Below, piece by piece: positions 16,627 through 25,300 of a stretch of 64,000 nucleotides of DNA. The translations under genes and the position numbers were made by a program. The notes under the pieces were generated by a model that saw nothing but the letters and a program-made list of their open reading frames with translations, had not been told where the DNA came from and made no database searches. Within the stretch, counting starts at the first letter, position 1; each line of letters begins with the position of its first letter. Source of the DNA: Pseudomonas gingeri (GTDB lineage Bacteria; Pseudomonadota; Gammaproteobacteria; Pseudomonadales; Pseudomonadaceae); assembly GCF_013386115.1 (NCBI RefSeq), contig NZ_JACAOR010000019.1, positions 62,001 through 126,000 of the forward strand, given 5' to 3'.

Positions 16627-17697
16627 TCATTGAAAGGAGGCGCTGTCGACGGCGTGGTAGACATAACGTCCACCGGTCATGCGCTTTATTTCTTCGAGGT
16701 AATTGGAATTCATCACAAACAGGTTGGCCCCGATGGGCAAGGTTTCCAGGGCTTCCTGCGGTGACGACACACGGACACCGCTGAGTGGCAGGTAACGCCC
16801 CTGCTTGGCCGGGTTGATATCCACCACCTGGTCGACAGCCACGCCCGCCCGTTGCAGGAACAACGAATAGATCACGCCCTTGGACGACGCCCCCCAGATG
16901 CAGGAACCCTGCTCGGGTGCCTCGCGGATAATGCGGATGGCCTTGTCCAGGCTGGCGGTGAAGTGCTCCGGCAAGTGCTGGCGCACCACCGGTTCGCTCG
17001 GTGTCAGGCGCAGGCTGCCGAGGTCGGCGACGATATACAGGTACTGCCCGCCAAACAGATGGCCGGCCTCGTGCACGGTGCCGAACAGGCGACGCAGGTC
17101 GTCGAGGCGGAAGTAATTGACATGCTCATAGAAGAGATCGAACCAGGCACTGTGCTCGACGATCCAGTCGAAGCATGGCACCTCGATATAGATCTGCCCG
17201 CCCTGGTTGGCCTCGGCCATGGCGGCCAGGAAGGCCACCGGGTCGGCGATATGTTCCAGCACATGGCGCAGCACCAGGGCATCGGCCGCCAGCCCCAGGC
17301 CACGGGTGAACGGTGCCTTGATCACCTCGGGGTTACTGCCTTCGTACGCCGGGTCGATACCCGTGATTGCATAGCCCAGGCCGCGTAACAGTTCGAGGAA
17401 ATAGCCCTTGCCACAACCCACCTCGATCAGGCTCTGCCCCTTGAAATGGCGGGCAATGATGCCCTCCACATCGTTCAGGTGCTGCTGGAACTGGCCGGAA
17501 TGTGCCTGTTCGTTCTGGTAATCGCTGTCGTAGCTCAGTTTGCCGGCATCGAAGGCCTGGTTGAAGATCAGCCCGCTGACCTCGTCCTGCACCAGCACGA
17601 TATCGGCGCTGGCCGAGGTCCTGGCCGAAGCCGCATCAGCAAAGGTACGGTTCTGCAGGACCGGCAGATCGCTCGCCCGGTACAACTCATGCGCCAT
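16627..17697 (-). CDS. C-methyltransferase-like protein lacking zinc cysteines
   Basis: A 356-residue protein with a class I SAM domain (LIEVGCGKGYFLELL near residue 90, VLRHVLEHIADPVAFL) and a C-terminal Methyltransf_14-type domain (IWGASSKGVIYSLFL, VVDINPAKQGRYLPLSG). That layout is shared with the sugar C-methyltransferase at 18550. The N-terminal region (SDLPVLQNRTF...LIFNQAFD) aligns with the usual zinc-binding segment, but the expected Cys pairs are absent. It may therefore have lost zinc binding and changed substrate. Its start overlaps the epimerase gene by 11 bases; its stop overlaps an ATG of the CmcI-like gene. The substrate is unknown. Confidence 0.82.
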   Translation of the reverse strand: MAHELYRASDLPVLQNRTFADAASARTSASADIVLVQDEVSGLIFNQAFDAGKLSYDSDYQNEQAHSGQFQQHLNDVEGIIARHFKGQSLIEVGCGKGYFLELLRGLGYAITGIDPAYEGSNPEVIKAPFTRGLGLAADALVLRHVLEHIADPVAFLAAMAEANQGGQIYIEVPCFDWIVEHSAWFDLFYEHVNYFRLDDLRRLFGTVHEAGHLFGGQYLYIVADLGSLRLTPSEPVVRQHLPEHFTASLDKAIRIIREAPEQGSCIWGASSKGVIYSLFLQRAGVAVDQVVDINPAKQGRYLPLSGVRVSSPQEALETLPIGANLFVMNSNYLEEIKRMTGGRYVYHAVDSASFQ

Positions 17698-18553
17698 GTT
17701 CGCCTCCCAGTAACTGTTGCAACCGCTCGGCCACGCCCCAGAACGCCATCGGTTCGTGGTTGGCGTAACCGTAGTGACCCAGGTTCAGCGTGATCGATGC
17801 CCCGCGCTCGCGCAGACGCTGCTCAACCAGGGTCCTGACCGCTATCGGCCGGCCGCTGGCGCAGTTGACCACACCGGAAAAGTCCCGTTGTTCCAGAAGC
17901 CGCGCGAGATGACCGGCAGCCACTTCGATCGGCAGGTAATCGCGTAGCTGCTCGCCCGCCGACATGTTGAAGTGGCTGTCGCCGGCCTCGATGGCACGGT
18001 CCAGGCTGGCCAGCAAGCTGTTGGGGTTCTGCCCCTCGCCGTACAGGTAGAACAACCGCGCCCATTGCAGGTTGAACGGCACCTGCTGGCGCAGCGCCTC
18101 CAGAAACAGGCGCAGGCTGTTCTTGGCCAGACCATAGGGATTGCTCGGCTGTGCCGCCACCGCCTCACTCAGCGGCCCGCTCTGCAGGCCATACTCGAAA
18201 CAGGTGCCGGTCACCAGCACCTGGGGGATACCGGCCTCGACCGCCTGCTTGATAAAGCGGTAATCGGCGAACAGGTTGTGTTCGAAGTGAAACAGCGCCT
18301 GGTAGTTCGGCAGCCCGGGCCAGGCCAGATGAGCCAGGACATCGATGCCGTCGCTCAGCGCAGCCACGTCCAGGTCCTCGGCGTGCACGTCGGCGGCAAC
18401 CAGTTCCACCGCATCGGCCCATGGCAGGTTCCGGGCGGCTTCGGGATGACGGGCCACGGCGCGAACGGAATGGCCACGCGCCAGCAAGGCCGTGACCAGA
18501 TGCCGACCGACAAAACCGGTCGCTCCCGTCACCAGCACCTTGAGGCCGCTCAC
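17687..18553 (-). CDS. NAD-dependent epimerase/dehydratase (probable NDP-sugar 4-ketoreductase)
   Basis: Short-chain-type sugar nucleotide enzyme, 288 residues: LKVLVTGATGFVGRHLV at the N-terminus (NAD(P)-binding), LAHLAWPGLPNYQ, TGTCFEYGLQ and YGLAKNSLRLFLEAL with the catalytic Tyr-x3-Lys. Start GTG 18553 overlaps the preceding gene's stop as GTGA; the frame is open 45 bases further but without family resemblance. After a cytidylyltransferase, 4,6-dehydratase, epimerase and C-methyltransferase, the missing step is 4-keto reduction, which this enzyme could do. That role is inference. Confidence 0.82.
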   Translation of the reverse strand: MSGLKVLVTGATGFVGRHLVTALLARGHSVRAVARHPEAARNLPWADAVELVAADVHAEDLDVAALSDGIDVLAHLAWPGLPNYQALFHFEHNLFADYRFIKQAVEAGIPQVLVTGTCFEYGLQSGPLSEAVAAQPSNPYGLAKNSLRLFLEALRQQVPFNLQWARLFYLYGEGQNPNSLLASLDRAIEAGDSHFNMSAGEQLRDYLPIEVAAGHLARLLEQRDFSGVVNCASGRPIAVRTLVEQRLRERGASITLNLGHYGYANHEPMAFWGVAERLQQLLGGEHGA

Positions 18554-19776
18554 AGGACCGTCAACTCGGGCACCGCAACCACGAAACGCCCGCCCCATTC
18601 ACGTACGACCGCCTGTTGCTGGCTGACTTCCTGCAGCAGGTTCCACGGCAACACCAGCACGTAGTCCGGCTTCTCGGCCTCGATGCGCTCGGGCGAGACC
18701 ACCGGAATGCGGCTGCCCGGGAGGAATTTACCCTGCTTGTGCGGGTTGGCATCGGCCACCCAGGCCAGCAGGTCAGCCCTGACCCCGGCGTAGTTGAGCA
18801 AGGTATTGCCCTTGGCCGCCGCGCCATAACCCACCACGCGCTTGCCTTCGGCCTTGGCCTGCAGGAGAAACCGCAGCAGGCCATGCTTGATGCGTTCGGC
18901 GGCCGGTGCCAGGGTGGCGTAGAACGCCGCGGTCTTCACGCCGGTGGCCAGTTCGGCCGCCAGAACCTGCCCGACCACCGGCTGTACCGCACGCTGCGAA
19001 CCATCGGCGCGCTGCACGAAGACCCGCAGCGAACCACCATGGGTCGGCAGGCCGCTGACGTCGAAGACTTCCAGGCCGTTGCGCGCGCACAGGGCCTGCA
19101 CCGCGGTCAGTGACAGATAGGAGTAGTGCTCGTGATACAGGGTATCGAACTGATGCCCGGCCATCAGGGCGAGCAGGTGCGGAAACTCGAAGGTCGCCAC
19201 GCCCGCAGGCTTGAGCAGGGTGGCAAAACCCTGGAGGAAATCGTTGATGTCCGGCACATGGGCCAGCACATTGTTGGCCGTCATCAGGTCGGCCGACCAA
19301 CCCTCTTCGCACAACTGCAACGCGGTGTCGCGGCCGAAGAACAGTTCACGGATCTCCAGGCCCTTGTCCCGCGCCGCCTGGGCGGTGCTGCGAGTCGGCT
19401 CGACACCCAGACAGGGGATGCCGCGCCCGGCCACATATTGCAGCAGGTAGCCATCGTTGGCGGCCACCTCCACCACGCGGCTGTCGGCGCTCAACCCGAA
19501 GCGCTCGACCATCTCGGCCACATAACGCTCGGCGTGGGCCAGCCAGGTGCTGGAAAACGAACTGAAGTAGGCGTACTCGGCATCGAACAGCGTATCGGCA
19601 CGGGTGTAGTCCTCGGTCTGCACCAGCCAGCAGCTCTGGCACACCGCGACTTTCAACGGGACCCAGGGCTCCGCCTGCTCCAACTGGTCAGCCCGCAAGT
19701 AAGCATTGGACGGCGGCGAAGTGCCGAGATCGATCAACGGCAAGACCAACGGGGTGCCGCAACCTCGGCAGTTCAT
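18550..19776 (-). CDS. TylC3/EvaC-type sugar C-methyltransferase
   Basis: Three-part methyltransferase of 408 residues. The N-terminal zinc-binding domain has MNCRGCGTPL and AVCQSCWLVQTEDY (two CxxC pairs), with the family phrase DLGTSPPSNAYL. The SAM domain follows (VVEVAANDGYLLQYV, NNVLAHVPDINDFLQG, FEFPHLLALM, YHEHYSYLSL). The C-terminal domain contains VVGYGAAAKGNTLLNYAG and VADANPHKQGKFLPGS. Relatives such as TylC3 and EvaC methylate C-3 of NDP-4-keto-6-deoxyhexoses. ATG 19776 overlaps the epimerase stop as ATGA, so the longer open frame (to 20034) is not used. It suggests a branched-chain sugar in the flagellin glycan. Confidence 0.87.
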   Translation of the reverse strand: MNCRGCGTPLVLPLIDLGTSPPSNAYLRADQLEQAEPWVPLKVAVCQSCWLVQTEDYTRADTLFDAEYAYFSSFSSTWLAHAERYVAEMVERFGLSADSRVVEVAANDGYLLQYVAGRGIPCLGVEPTRSTAQAARDKGLEIRELFFGRDTALQLCEEGWSADLMTANNVLAHVPDINDFLQGFATLLKPAGVATFEFPHLLALMAGHQFDTLYHEHYSYLSLTAVQALCARNGLEVFDVSGLPTHGGSLRVFVQRADGSQRAVQPVVGQVLAAELATGVKTAAFYATLAPAAERIKHGLLRFLLQAKAEGKRVVGYGAAAKGNTLLNYAGVRADLLAWVADANPHKQGKFLPGSRIPVVSPERIEAEKPDYVLVLPWNLLQEVSQQQAVVREWGGRFVVAVPELTVL

Positions 19777-20333
19777 AGACGTACTCCAGGGAAAGACGTG
19801 TCGAGCAGCGGATGACCCGCATCCCTGGCCGACAGATTTTTGACAGCCTCGGGCCAGGCAATCGCCAGGCGCGGGTCGAGCACCGACAGGCCACCCTCGG
19901 CGTCCGGCGCATAGTCGGCGCTGTGCAGGTACAGCAGCTCGGCGTCGTCGCTCAGGGTCTGGAAGCCGTGGGCGAAACCGGCGGGCAACAGCAGGCTGCG
20001 ACCGTCGCCGGCGCGCAGGTGCTCGGCGTGCCACTGCAGGAAGGTCGGCGAATCCGGACGCAGGTCCACCGCGACATCCCAGACCTCGCCCCGCAGGCAG
20101 GTGATCAGCTTGGCTTCCGGAGCCTGGGCATTCTGATAATGCAGGCCGCGCACGCTACCGCGCTCACGGGTGCAGGAATGGTTGATCTGGCGGACATGAA
20201 AAACCTGGCCAAAGGCACTCAGGCTGCCTTCGCAAAACAACCGGGAAAACTGCCCGCGCTGATCGGCGTGCCGTTTGTGCTGCACACTGAACAGACCCTC
20301 GAGGGGCAAGGGGTGAATCAGCAATTCGCTCAC
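19773..20333 (-). CDS. dTDP-4-dehydrorhamnose 3,5-epimerase-like protein
   Basis: RmlC-like cupin of 186 residues: FSVQHKRHADQRGQFSRLF, VRQINHSCTRERGSVRGLHYQ with the conserved catalytic His, LITCLRGEVWDVAVDLR and LLPAGFAHGFQTLS. It is probably a 3- or 3,5-epimerase acting on a CDP-4-keto-6-deoxysugar here, because it lies between CDP-glucose 4,6-dehydratase and a C-methyltransferase rather than in an rml operon. Start GTG 20333 overlaps the rfbG stop as GTGA; the open frame upstream of it lies inside rfbG. Confidence 0.88.
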   Translation of the reverse strand: MSELLIHPLPLEGLFSVQHKRHADQRGQFSRLFCEGSLSAFGQVFHVRQINHSCTRERGSVRGLHYQNAQAPEAKLITCLRGEVWDVAVDLRPDSPTFLQWHAEHLRAGDGRSLLLPAGFAHGFQTLSDDAELLYLHSADYAPDAEGGLSVLDPRLAIAWPEAVKNLSARDAGHPLLDTSFPGVRL

Positions 20334-21412
20334 AACGCCCCCCGATAGAGATCCAACTGCGCCAGGGTGAAGGCCCGCATGTCCGCGCCGTTCTTCCACG
20401 CCAGGTGCCAGTCCAGGGTATGTTCCAGGCATTGCTGCAACGACCAGCGCGGTTGCCAGCCAAGCAGTTGCCGCGCGCGGCTGCTGTCCAGGCGCAACAG
20501 CCCTGCTTCGTGCAGCTCGCTCGGCTCGACCCGCAGGCCCGGGGCCTGCGGCCAGCGCCCGGCAAGCCGCCCGACCACGTCGCCGACACTGCACATATCG
20601 TCTTCACCTGGCCCGAAGTTCCAGGCCCCGGCCGATTCCGGCCCGCGCTCATAAAGCGCGGCCGCCAGTAACAGGTAGCCGGCCAGCGGCTCCAGCGCAT
20701 GCTGCCAGGGGCGCACGGCCTGTGGATAACGCAAGGTCACCGGCTCATCCGCCGACCAGGCGCGGAGCACATCCGGAATCAATCGCTCCGGTGAAAAATC
20801 GCCGCCGCCCAGGACATTGCCCGCCCGCGCTGTCGCCAGCGCCAGGCCATGCACGTCGTAGCGCCCGGCGGGAAAGAAGGAAGCCACGTAGGACTGTGCC
20901 AGCAACTCGCAACAGGCTTTGCTGCTGCTATAGGGATCGTGGCCACCAAGGGCTTCGTTTTCCCGATAGGGCCATGCCCATTCCTGATTGGCGTAGACCT
21001 TGTCGGTGGTCACCAGCACGCAGGCACGCACGCCACCCACCTGGCGGATCGCCTCGAGCAGGTTGAGGGTGCCCATGACGTTGCTCGAATAGGTACCGAG
21101 GGGATCGCGATACGCCTCACGCACCAGTGGCTGCGCGGCCAGGTGCAGGACGATTTCCGGCTCGGTCTCGGCGATCAGTTCCAGCAACGCACCGAGGTCA
21201 CGCAGGTCGCCGCGCCGGTCCTTGATGCCTTCGCCGACCCGCGCCAGTTCGAACAGGTTCGGCTCGGTGGCCGGGGCCAGGGCAAAGCCACTGACCTCGG
21301 CGCCCAGGCTTTGTAGCCAGAGCGCCAGCCAACTGCCCTTGAAGCCGGTATGGCCGGTCAGCAGGACCCGCTTGCCACGCCAGAAAGCCGGGCTCAGTCC
21401 CACTGCTTCCAT
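20330..21412 (-). CDS. rfbG: CDP-glucose 4,6-dehydratase RfbG
   Basis: Converts CDP-glucose to CDP-4-keto-6-deoxyglucose using bound NAD. The 360-residue protein shows WRGKRVLLTGHTGFKGSWLA (RfbG-type dinucleotide loop), LHLAAQPLVREAYRDP, VTTDKVYANQEW and the catalytic YSSSKACCELL. ATG 21412 has GGGGAGG just upstream and overlaps the rfbF end by 19 bases; an upstream GTG (21433) is less likely. It follows rfbF as in O-antigen clusters for 3,6-dideoxysugars. No rfbH-type C-3 dehydrase follows, so the pathway diverges towards C-methylation. Confidence 0.92.
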   Translation of the reverse strand: MEAVGLSPAFWRGKRVLLTGHTGFKGSWLALWLQSLGAEVSGFALAPATEPNLFELARVGEGIKDRRGDLRDLGALLELIAETEPEIVLHLAAQPLVREAYRDPLGTYSSNVMGTLNLLEAIRQVGGVRACVLVTTDKVYANQEWAWPYRENEALGGHDPYSSSKACCELLAQSYVASFFPAGRYDVHGLALATARAGNVLGGGDFSPERLIPDVLRAWSADEPVTLRYPQAVRPWQHALEPLAGYLLLAAALYERGPESAGAWNFGPGEDDMCSVGDVVGRLAGRWPQAPGLRVEPSELHEAGLLRLDSSRARQLLGWQPRWSLQQCLEHTLDWHLAWKNGADMRAFTLAQLDLYRGAL

Positions 21413-22167
21413 GGGGCCTCCCCGCTCTGCCACAACTGCTCCAGGTGATTCTTGTCGCGCAGGGTGTCCATCGGATGCCAGAAGCCATCATGCTGGAAGG
21501 CATTCAACTGCCCCTGGGCAGCCAGCCCCATCAGCGGCTCGGCTTCCCAGACCGTGGTATCGTCGCTGATCAATGACAAGACCTTGGGCGACAGGACAAA
21601 AAACCCGCCGTTGATCCAGCCACCGTCGCCACGGGGTTTTTCGATGAAGCCGCGGACCATGTCGCCATCGCGCTCCAGCGCGCCGTAACGCCCCGGCGGT
21701 TGCACGGCGGTGACCGTGGCCAGCTTGCCGCTGCCACGGTGGAAGTCCACCAACGCACCGATATTCAGGTCCGAAACGCCGTCGCCGTAGGTGAAGCAGA
21801 AGGCCTCTTCGTTTTCCAAGTAACGGCCGGCGCGACGCAGGCGGCCACCGGTCATGGTTTCCTCACCCGTGTCGATCAGGGTGACGCGCCACGGTTCGCT
21901 GTAATTCTGGTGAACGTCCATGCGGTTGTTGGACATGTCGAAGGTGACGTCGGAGGTGTGCAGGAAGTAGTTGGCGAAGAAGTCCTTGATGGCGTAGCCC
22001 TTGTAGCCCAGGCAGATCACGAAGTCGTGGATACCGTGGGCCGAGTACTGCTTCATGATGTGCCAGAGAATTGGCTTGCCGCCGATCTCGATCATCGGCT
22101 TGGGCTTGAGGTGCGATTCCTCGCTGATCCGCGTGCCCAGGCCACCCGCCAGAATTACTGCCTTCAT
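21394..22167 (-). CDS. rfbF: Glucose-1-phosphate cytidylyltransferase RfbF
   Basis: Makes CDP-glucose from CTP and glucose-1-phosphate. The 257-residue protein starts KAVILAGGLGTRISEES and includes KPKPMIEIGGKPILWHIMK, ICLGYKGYAIKDFFANY, FCFTYGDGVSDLNI and FWHPMDTLRDKNHLE, all RfbF hallmarks. ATG 22167 has AGGGGAC upstream; the open frame beyond it has no family resemblance. It is the first gene of a tightly packed run to pseI in which most junctions overlap, so a promoter for that run may lie in the 199-base gap before it. Confidence 0.93.
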   Translation of the reverse strand: MKAVILAGGLGTRISEESHLKPKPMIEIGGKPILWHIMKQYSAHGIHDFVICLGYKGYAIKDFFANYFLHTSDVTFDMSNNRMDVHQNYSEPWRVTLIDTGEETMTGGRLRRAGRYLENEEAFCFTYGDGVSDLNIGALVDFHRGSGKLATVTAVQPPGRYGALERDGDMVRGFIEKPRGDGGWINGGFFVLSPKVLSLISDDTTVWEAEPLMGLAAQGQLNAFQHDGFWHPMDTLRDKNHLEQLWQSGEAPWKQWD

Positions 22168-22366
22168 CAACGTCCCCTTCTTCTTCATCACAGGAGCTGC
22201 TCGGGCCCTGTGGGACTTCCCAGACTGCCGGGTCAAATCGTTCGCAATGGCTCAGGGCCGATTGGCCGCGCCGCCAAATGCACGATTTATGGCGATATGA
22301 AGGGGGACTTGCAGGAAACGCGCCAGCTCCGCGGACGGAGCCGGCGCAATACATCGGGGACGCGAA
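22168..22366. other. Gap between the fgt-like gene and rfbF
   Basis: 199 bases between the giant glycosyltransferase stop and the rfbF start. No coding frame or clear promoter was recognised. By position it may hold the promoter of the rfb-pse run. Confidence 0.35.
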
Positions 22367-25300
22367 TCAGTCGGCCAGCCAGCCGTTTTCCCAGTAACGC
22401 AGGTTGTCGCCACGCAGCATGTAGTCCCGCAGCACGATCTCACGCAACTCATCGCCCATACGGTAGCTGGCATCGGGATCGGCCAGGTGCATGCGAATCG
22501 CCTGCAGCCACTCATCCGTGGTGTTGGTCTTGATCTTCGTGCACGGCAGATACCCGGTATAGGCCTTGGTATCGGTGCAGATCACCGGATAACCACAGGC
22601 GCCATACTCCAGCAGACGCAGGTTGCTCTTGCAGTCGTTGAAGATGTGGAACTCGAGGGGTGCCAGCGCCAGGTCGAGGTTCAGGCTGGCCAGCTTCGCC
22701 GGGTAGATCGCCAGGTCGATCACCCCGTGGAACTCATGCATATAGGGGCGCAGATCATCGGGGCACATGCCGAAGAAGACCCAATCCACCTCATTGGCCA
22801 GTTCCTTCACGACGTCGGCGATGATCGCCAGGTCGCCGGCGTGACTGGTCCCTCCGCCCCAACCCACCCGCGGTTTTTTTGAGGTCCGGCGCTGACTGCG
22901 CAAGCCGTTCCACAGGTGCGTGGCCAGCATGTTCGGCACCACCCGGATATCGCTGTGCATGGAAGACAAGGCGTCCGCCAGGGGTGCGGTGGAGACCACC
23001 ACCCGATCGCACATGCCGATGCCGCGACGCACCAGCCGCTCCATTTCGTCCTGGTCGGGCAGGTTGCGAATATGTCCGTTCTTGCGCGGCACGCTGATGA
23101 CATAGTCATCCAGCTCATAGATACGGCGGGCCTGGCTGTAGGTCTTCAGACCGGTGATTTCATCAATCGGTTGCGCGGCGTAGCGACCCTGCAGAACGAT
23201 AACGTCAGGAGACTGACGCTCGACCTCGATAATCGAAGGCAAGTTGTAGTACGTCTTCCCGACTGCCCGTCCCGCCGCTTCCAGCTCGATCAGCGGCTGG
23301 GTGACGCGGTAATGGCCGATGGCCGAGGCATTTACCGGCAATGCCATGATCCGTGGCAGATAACGCCCGGAGAAGGCACTCCAGCCCGTGCGCAGGCCCG
23401 GCTCCAGGCTGAAGCTGGAGCCGCCCAGGCTGTCCAGCGTCAGGCTGGGATTGTAGGCCGGATCGCGGGCGACAACGGGCAGCCAGCGCTTGTAGAACGT
23501 CTCTTCTTCCAGGGCGCGCTGTTGCTGCTGCTCGGCCTCCAGCTGCACCGCCGGTTGCGCGCCCAGGGCCAACTGCGCATGGGGCGTCCAGACCACCAGG
23601 TGACCGCTCTGGCCGACCCGCAGACACAGGTCGACTTCGTTGAGGGACTGGCCGAACTGCTGTTCATTCAATCCGCCCAGCTCATCGAACAGCGACTTGC
23701 GGACCATCAGGCAATCGGCGCCCACCGCACTCAGGTCATGCACGACTTGCAGCCGGTACATGTAGCCGGCCGCATGCATCGCCTCGCCGTAGAACGGTAT
23801 GCCTGCCGGGCCACGCAGCCCGAGGATCAAGCCCGCGTGCAGCACGCGTCCGTCGGGACTGAACAGCTTGGCCCCGACCACGCCGACTTCCGGGCGCTGG
23901 CCGTGGTTGAGCAACTCGTCCAGCCACTCACCCTGGGTGATCACGGTGTAGGGATTGAGCGTCACCAGGTATTCGCCACGCGCCTGACTGGCAGCGAAGT
24001 TGCGCACCGCCGCCGCATTGCCCTGTGGCAGGTACTCCAGTACGCGCAGGCGGTCACTGCCCAACTGCGCCATGCCGGCCAACCAGGCCTGCGCTTCGGC
24101 ACCTTCGCTGCCATTGTCCACCAGCAACAGTTCGTATTCGGTATAGAGAGTCTTTTCCAGCAGGCTTTCGACACAGCGCTGCAAGGCTGCGCACTGGTCC
24201 TTGCTGACAATGATGATCGACACCAGCGGTCGCGACGGGTAGTGGTAGTCGATACGATTGAGCAGTCGCCCCTCACCGGGGCGAACCTCATGCTCGACCC
24301 CCAGCCGCTCCAGGTGCGCCTGCACGACATACGGGTTGAGCTCGACCAGTTCGGGCAAGGACAACCATCGGGACAGGGAAAACGCCGACTCCAGCTGAAT
24401 CTCGGCAATATGCTCCACCGCCCGCGTGCCGTCGCTTTCGACCATCCGCCACAGCACGTCGTGGGGCGCCAGCTCGGCGCAGCGCACGTCGAAACCGCCA
24501 TGGGCCAGAAAAGCTTCGCGCTGGAACGCCAGGGCACGCCCGACATAGGGGTAGCTGCGCATGAGATCGAGGTTGAAATCCGGCTTGAACACCGGCTCCG
24601 TCGATTCACCGGCCAGCAAGCCGCCCTCGTCGCTGTAGATACAGCGGGCATTCGGCGAAATCACGATACGCTCGGCCAGCACCAGCAAGGCCGGCTCGGG
24701 CAGGCGGTCACCGGCACGCAACAGATAGAACCAGTGGGCTTCATCGAGCTGCGCCAACAACCCGTTCACCTGCTGGCGCCAGTCCTCCTCCAGAGGCAGG
24801 CGAAACACCCGACCGTCCAGCGTGGCCTCGGTACAGGCACTGGACAGGACCAACGTCAGCTGGGGTGCGTAGAGCTGCTGTGCGAGGCTGTGCAGGGTCA
24901 TTTCCAGATCGGCGCTACCGCCCGGCTCGTCAATCACCACGGGCACGATCTTCGGCTGCCAGGGCCAGGTGCTCAGCGTATCCGGCAACAACTTGCGCTG
25001 AGGCTCGGTCAGGGTGCGGCACGCCAGCCATTCGGCGTAGAGCTGGGCGAAGCTTTCGCTGGCGATACCGACCCGCCAGTGCTGGGTGGTCTGCCGGGTG
25101 CCGAGGGTCCGGCTCAGGGGCAGCTCTTCCCAGACCCGCGGCAGGACCCCGGCCGTTGCCAGGGGCACGTAGCGTACCCAGCCCGGGGCCGGAGCCTTCT
25201 CGCCGCTACGGGCCTTGAGCATTTGCAGCAGCCACTGCATTTCCGTGGCGGCGGCATCCTTCATCGCCTGCTGGCGATTGATCCGCTCGGGGTACAGGCG

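Noticed and set aside
20334..20594. N-terminal extension of the RmlC-like epimerase
   Set aside because: It overlaps rfbG coding sequence and lacks cupin features; GTG 20333 gives the proper family N-terminus.
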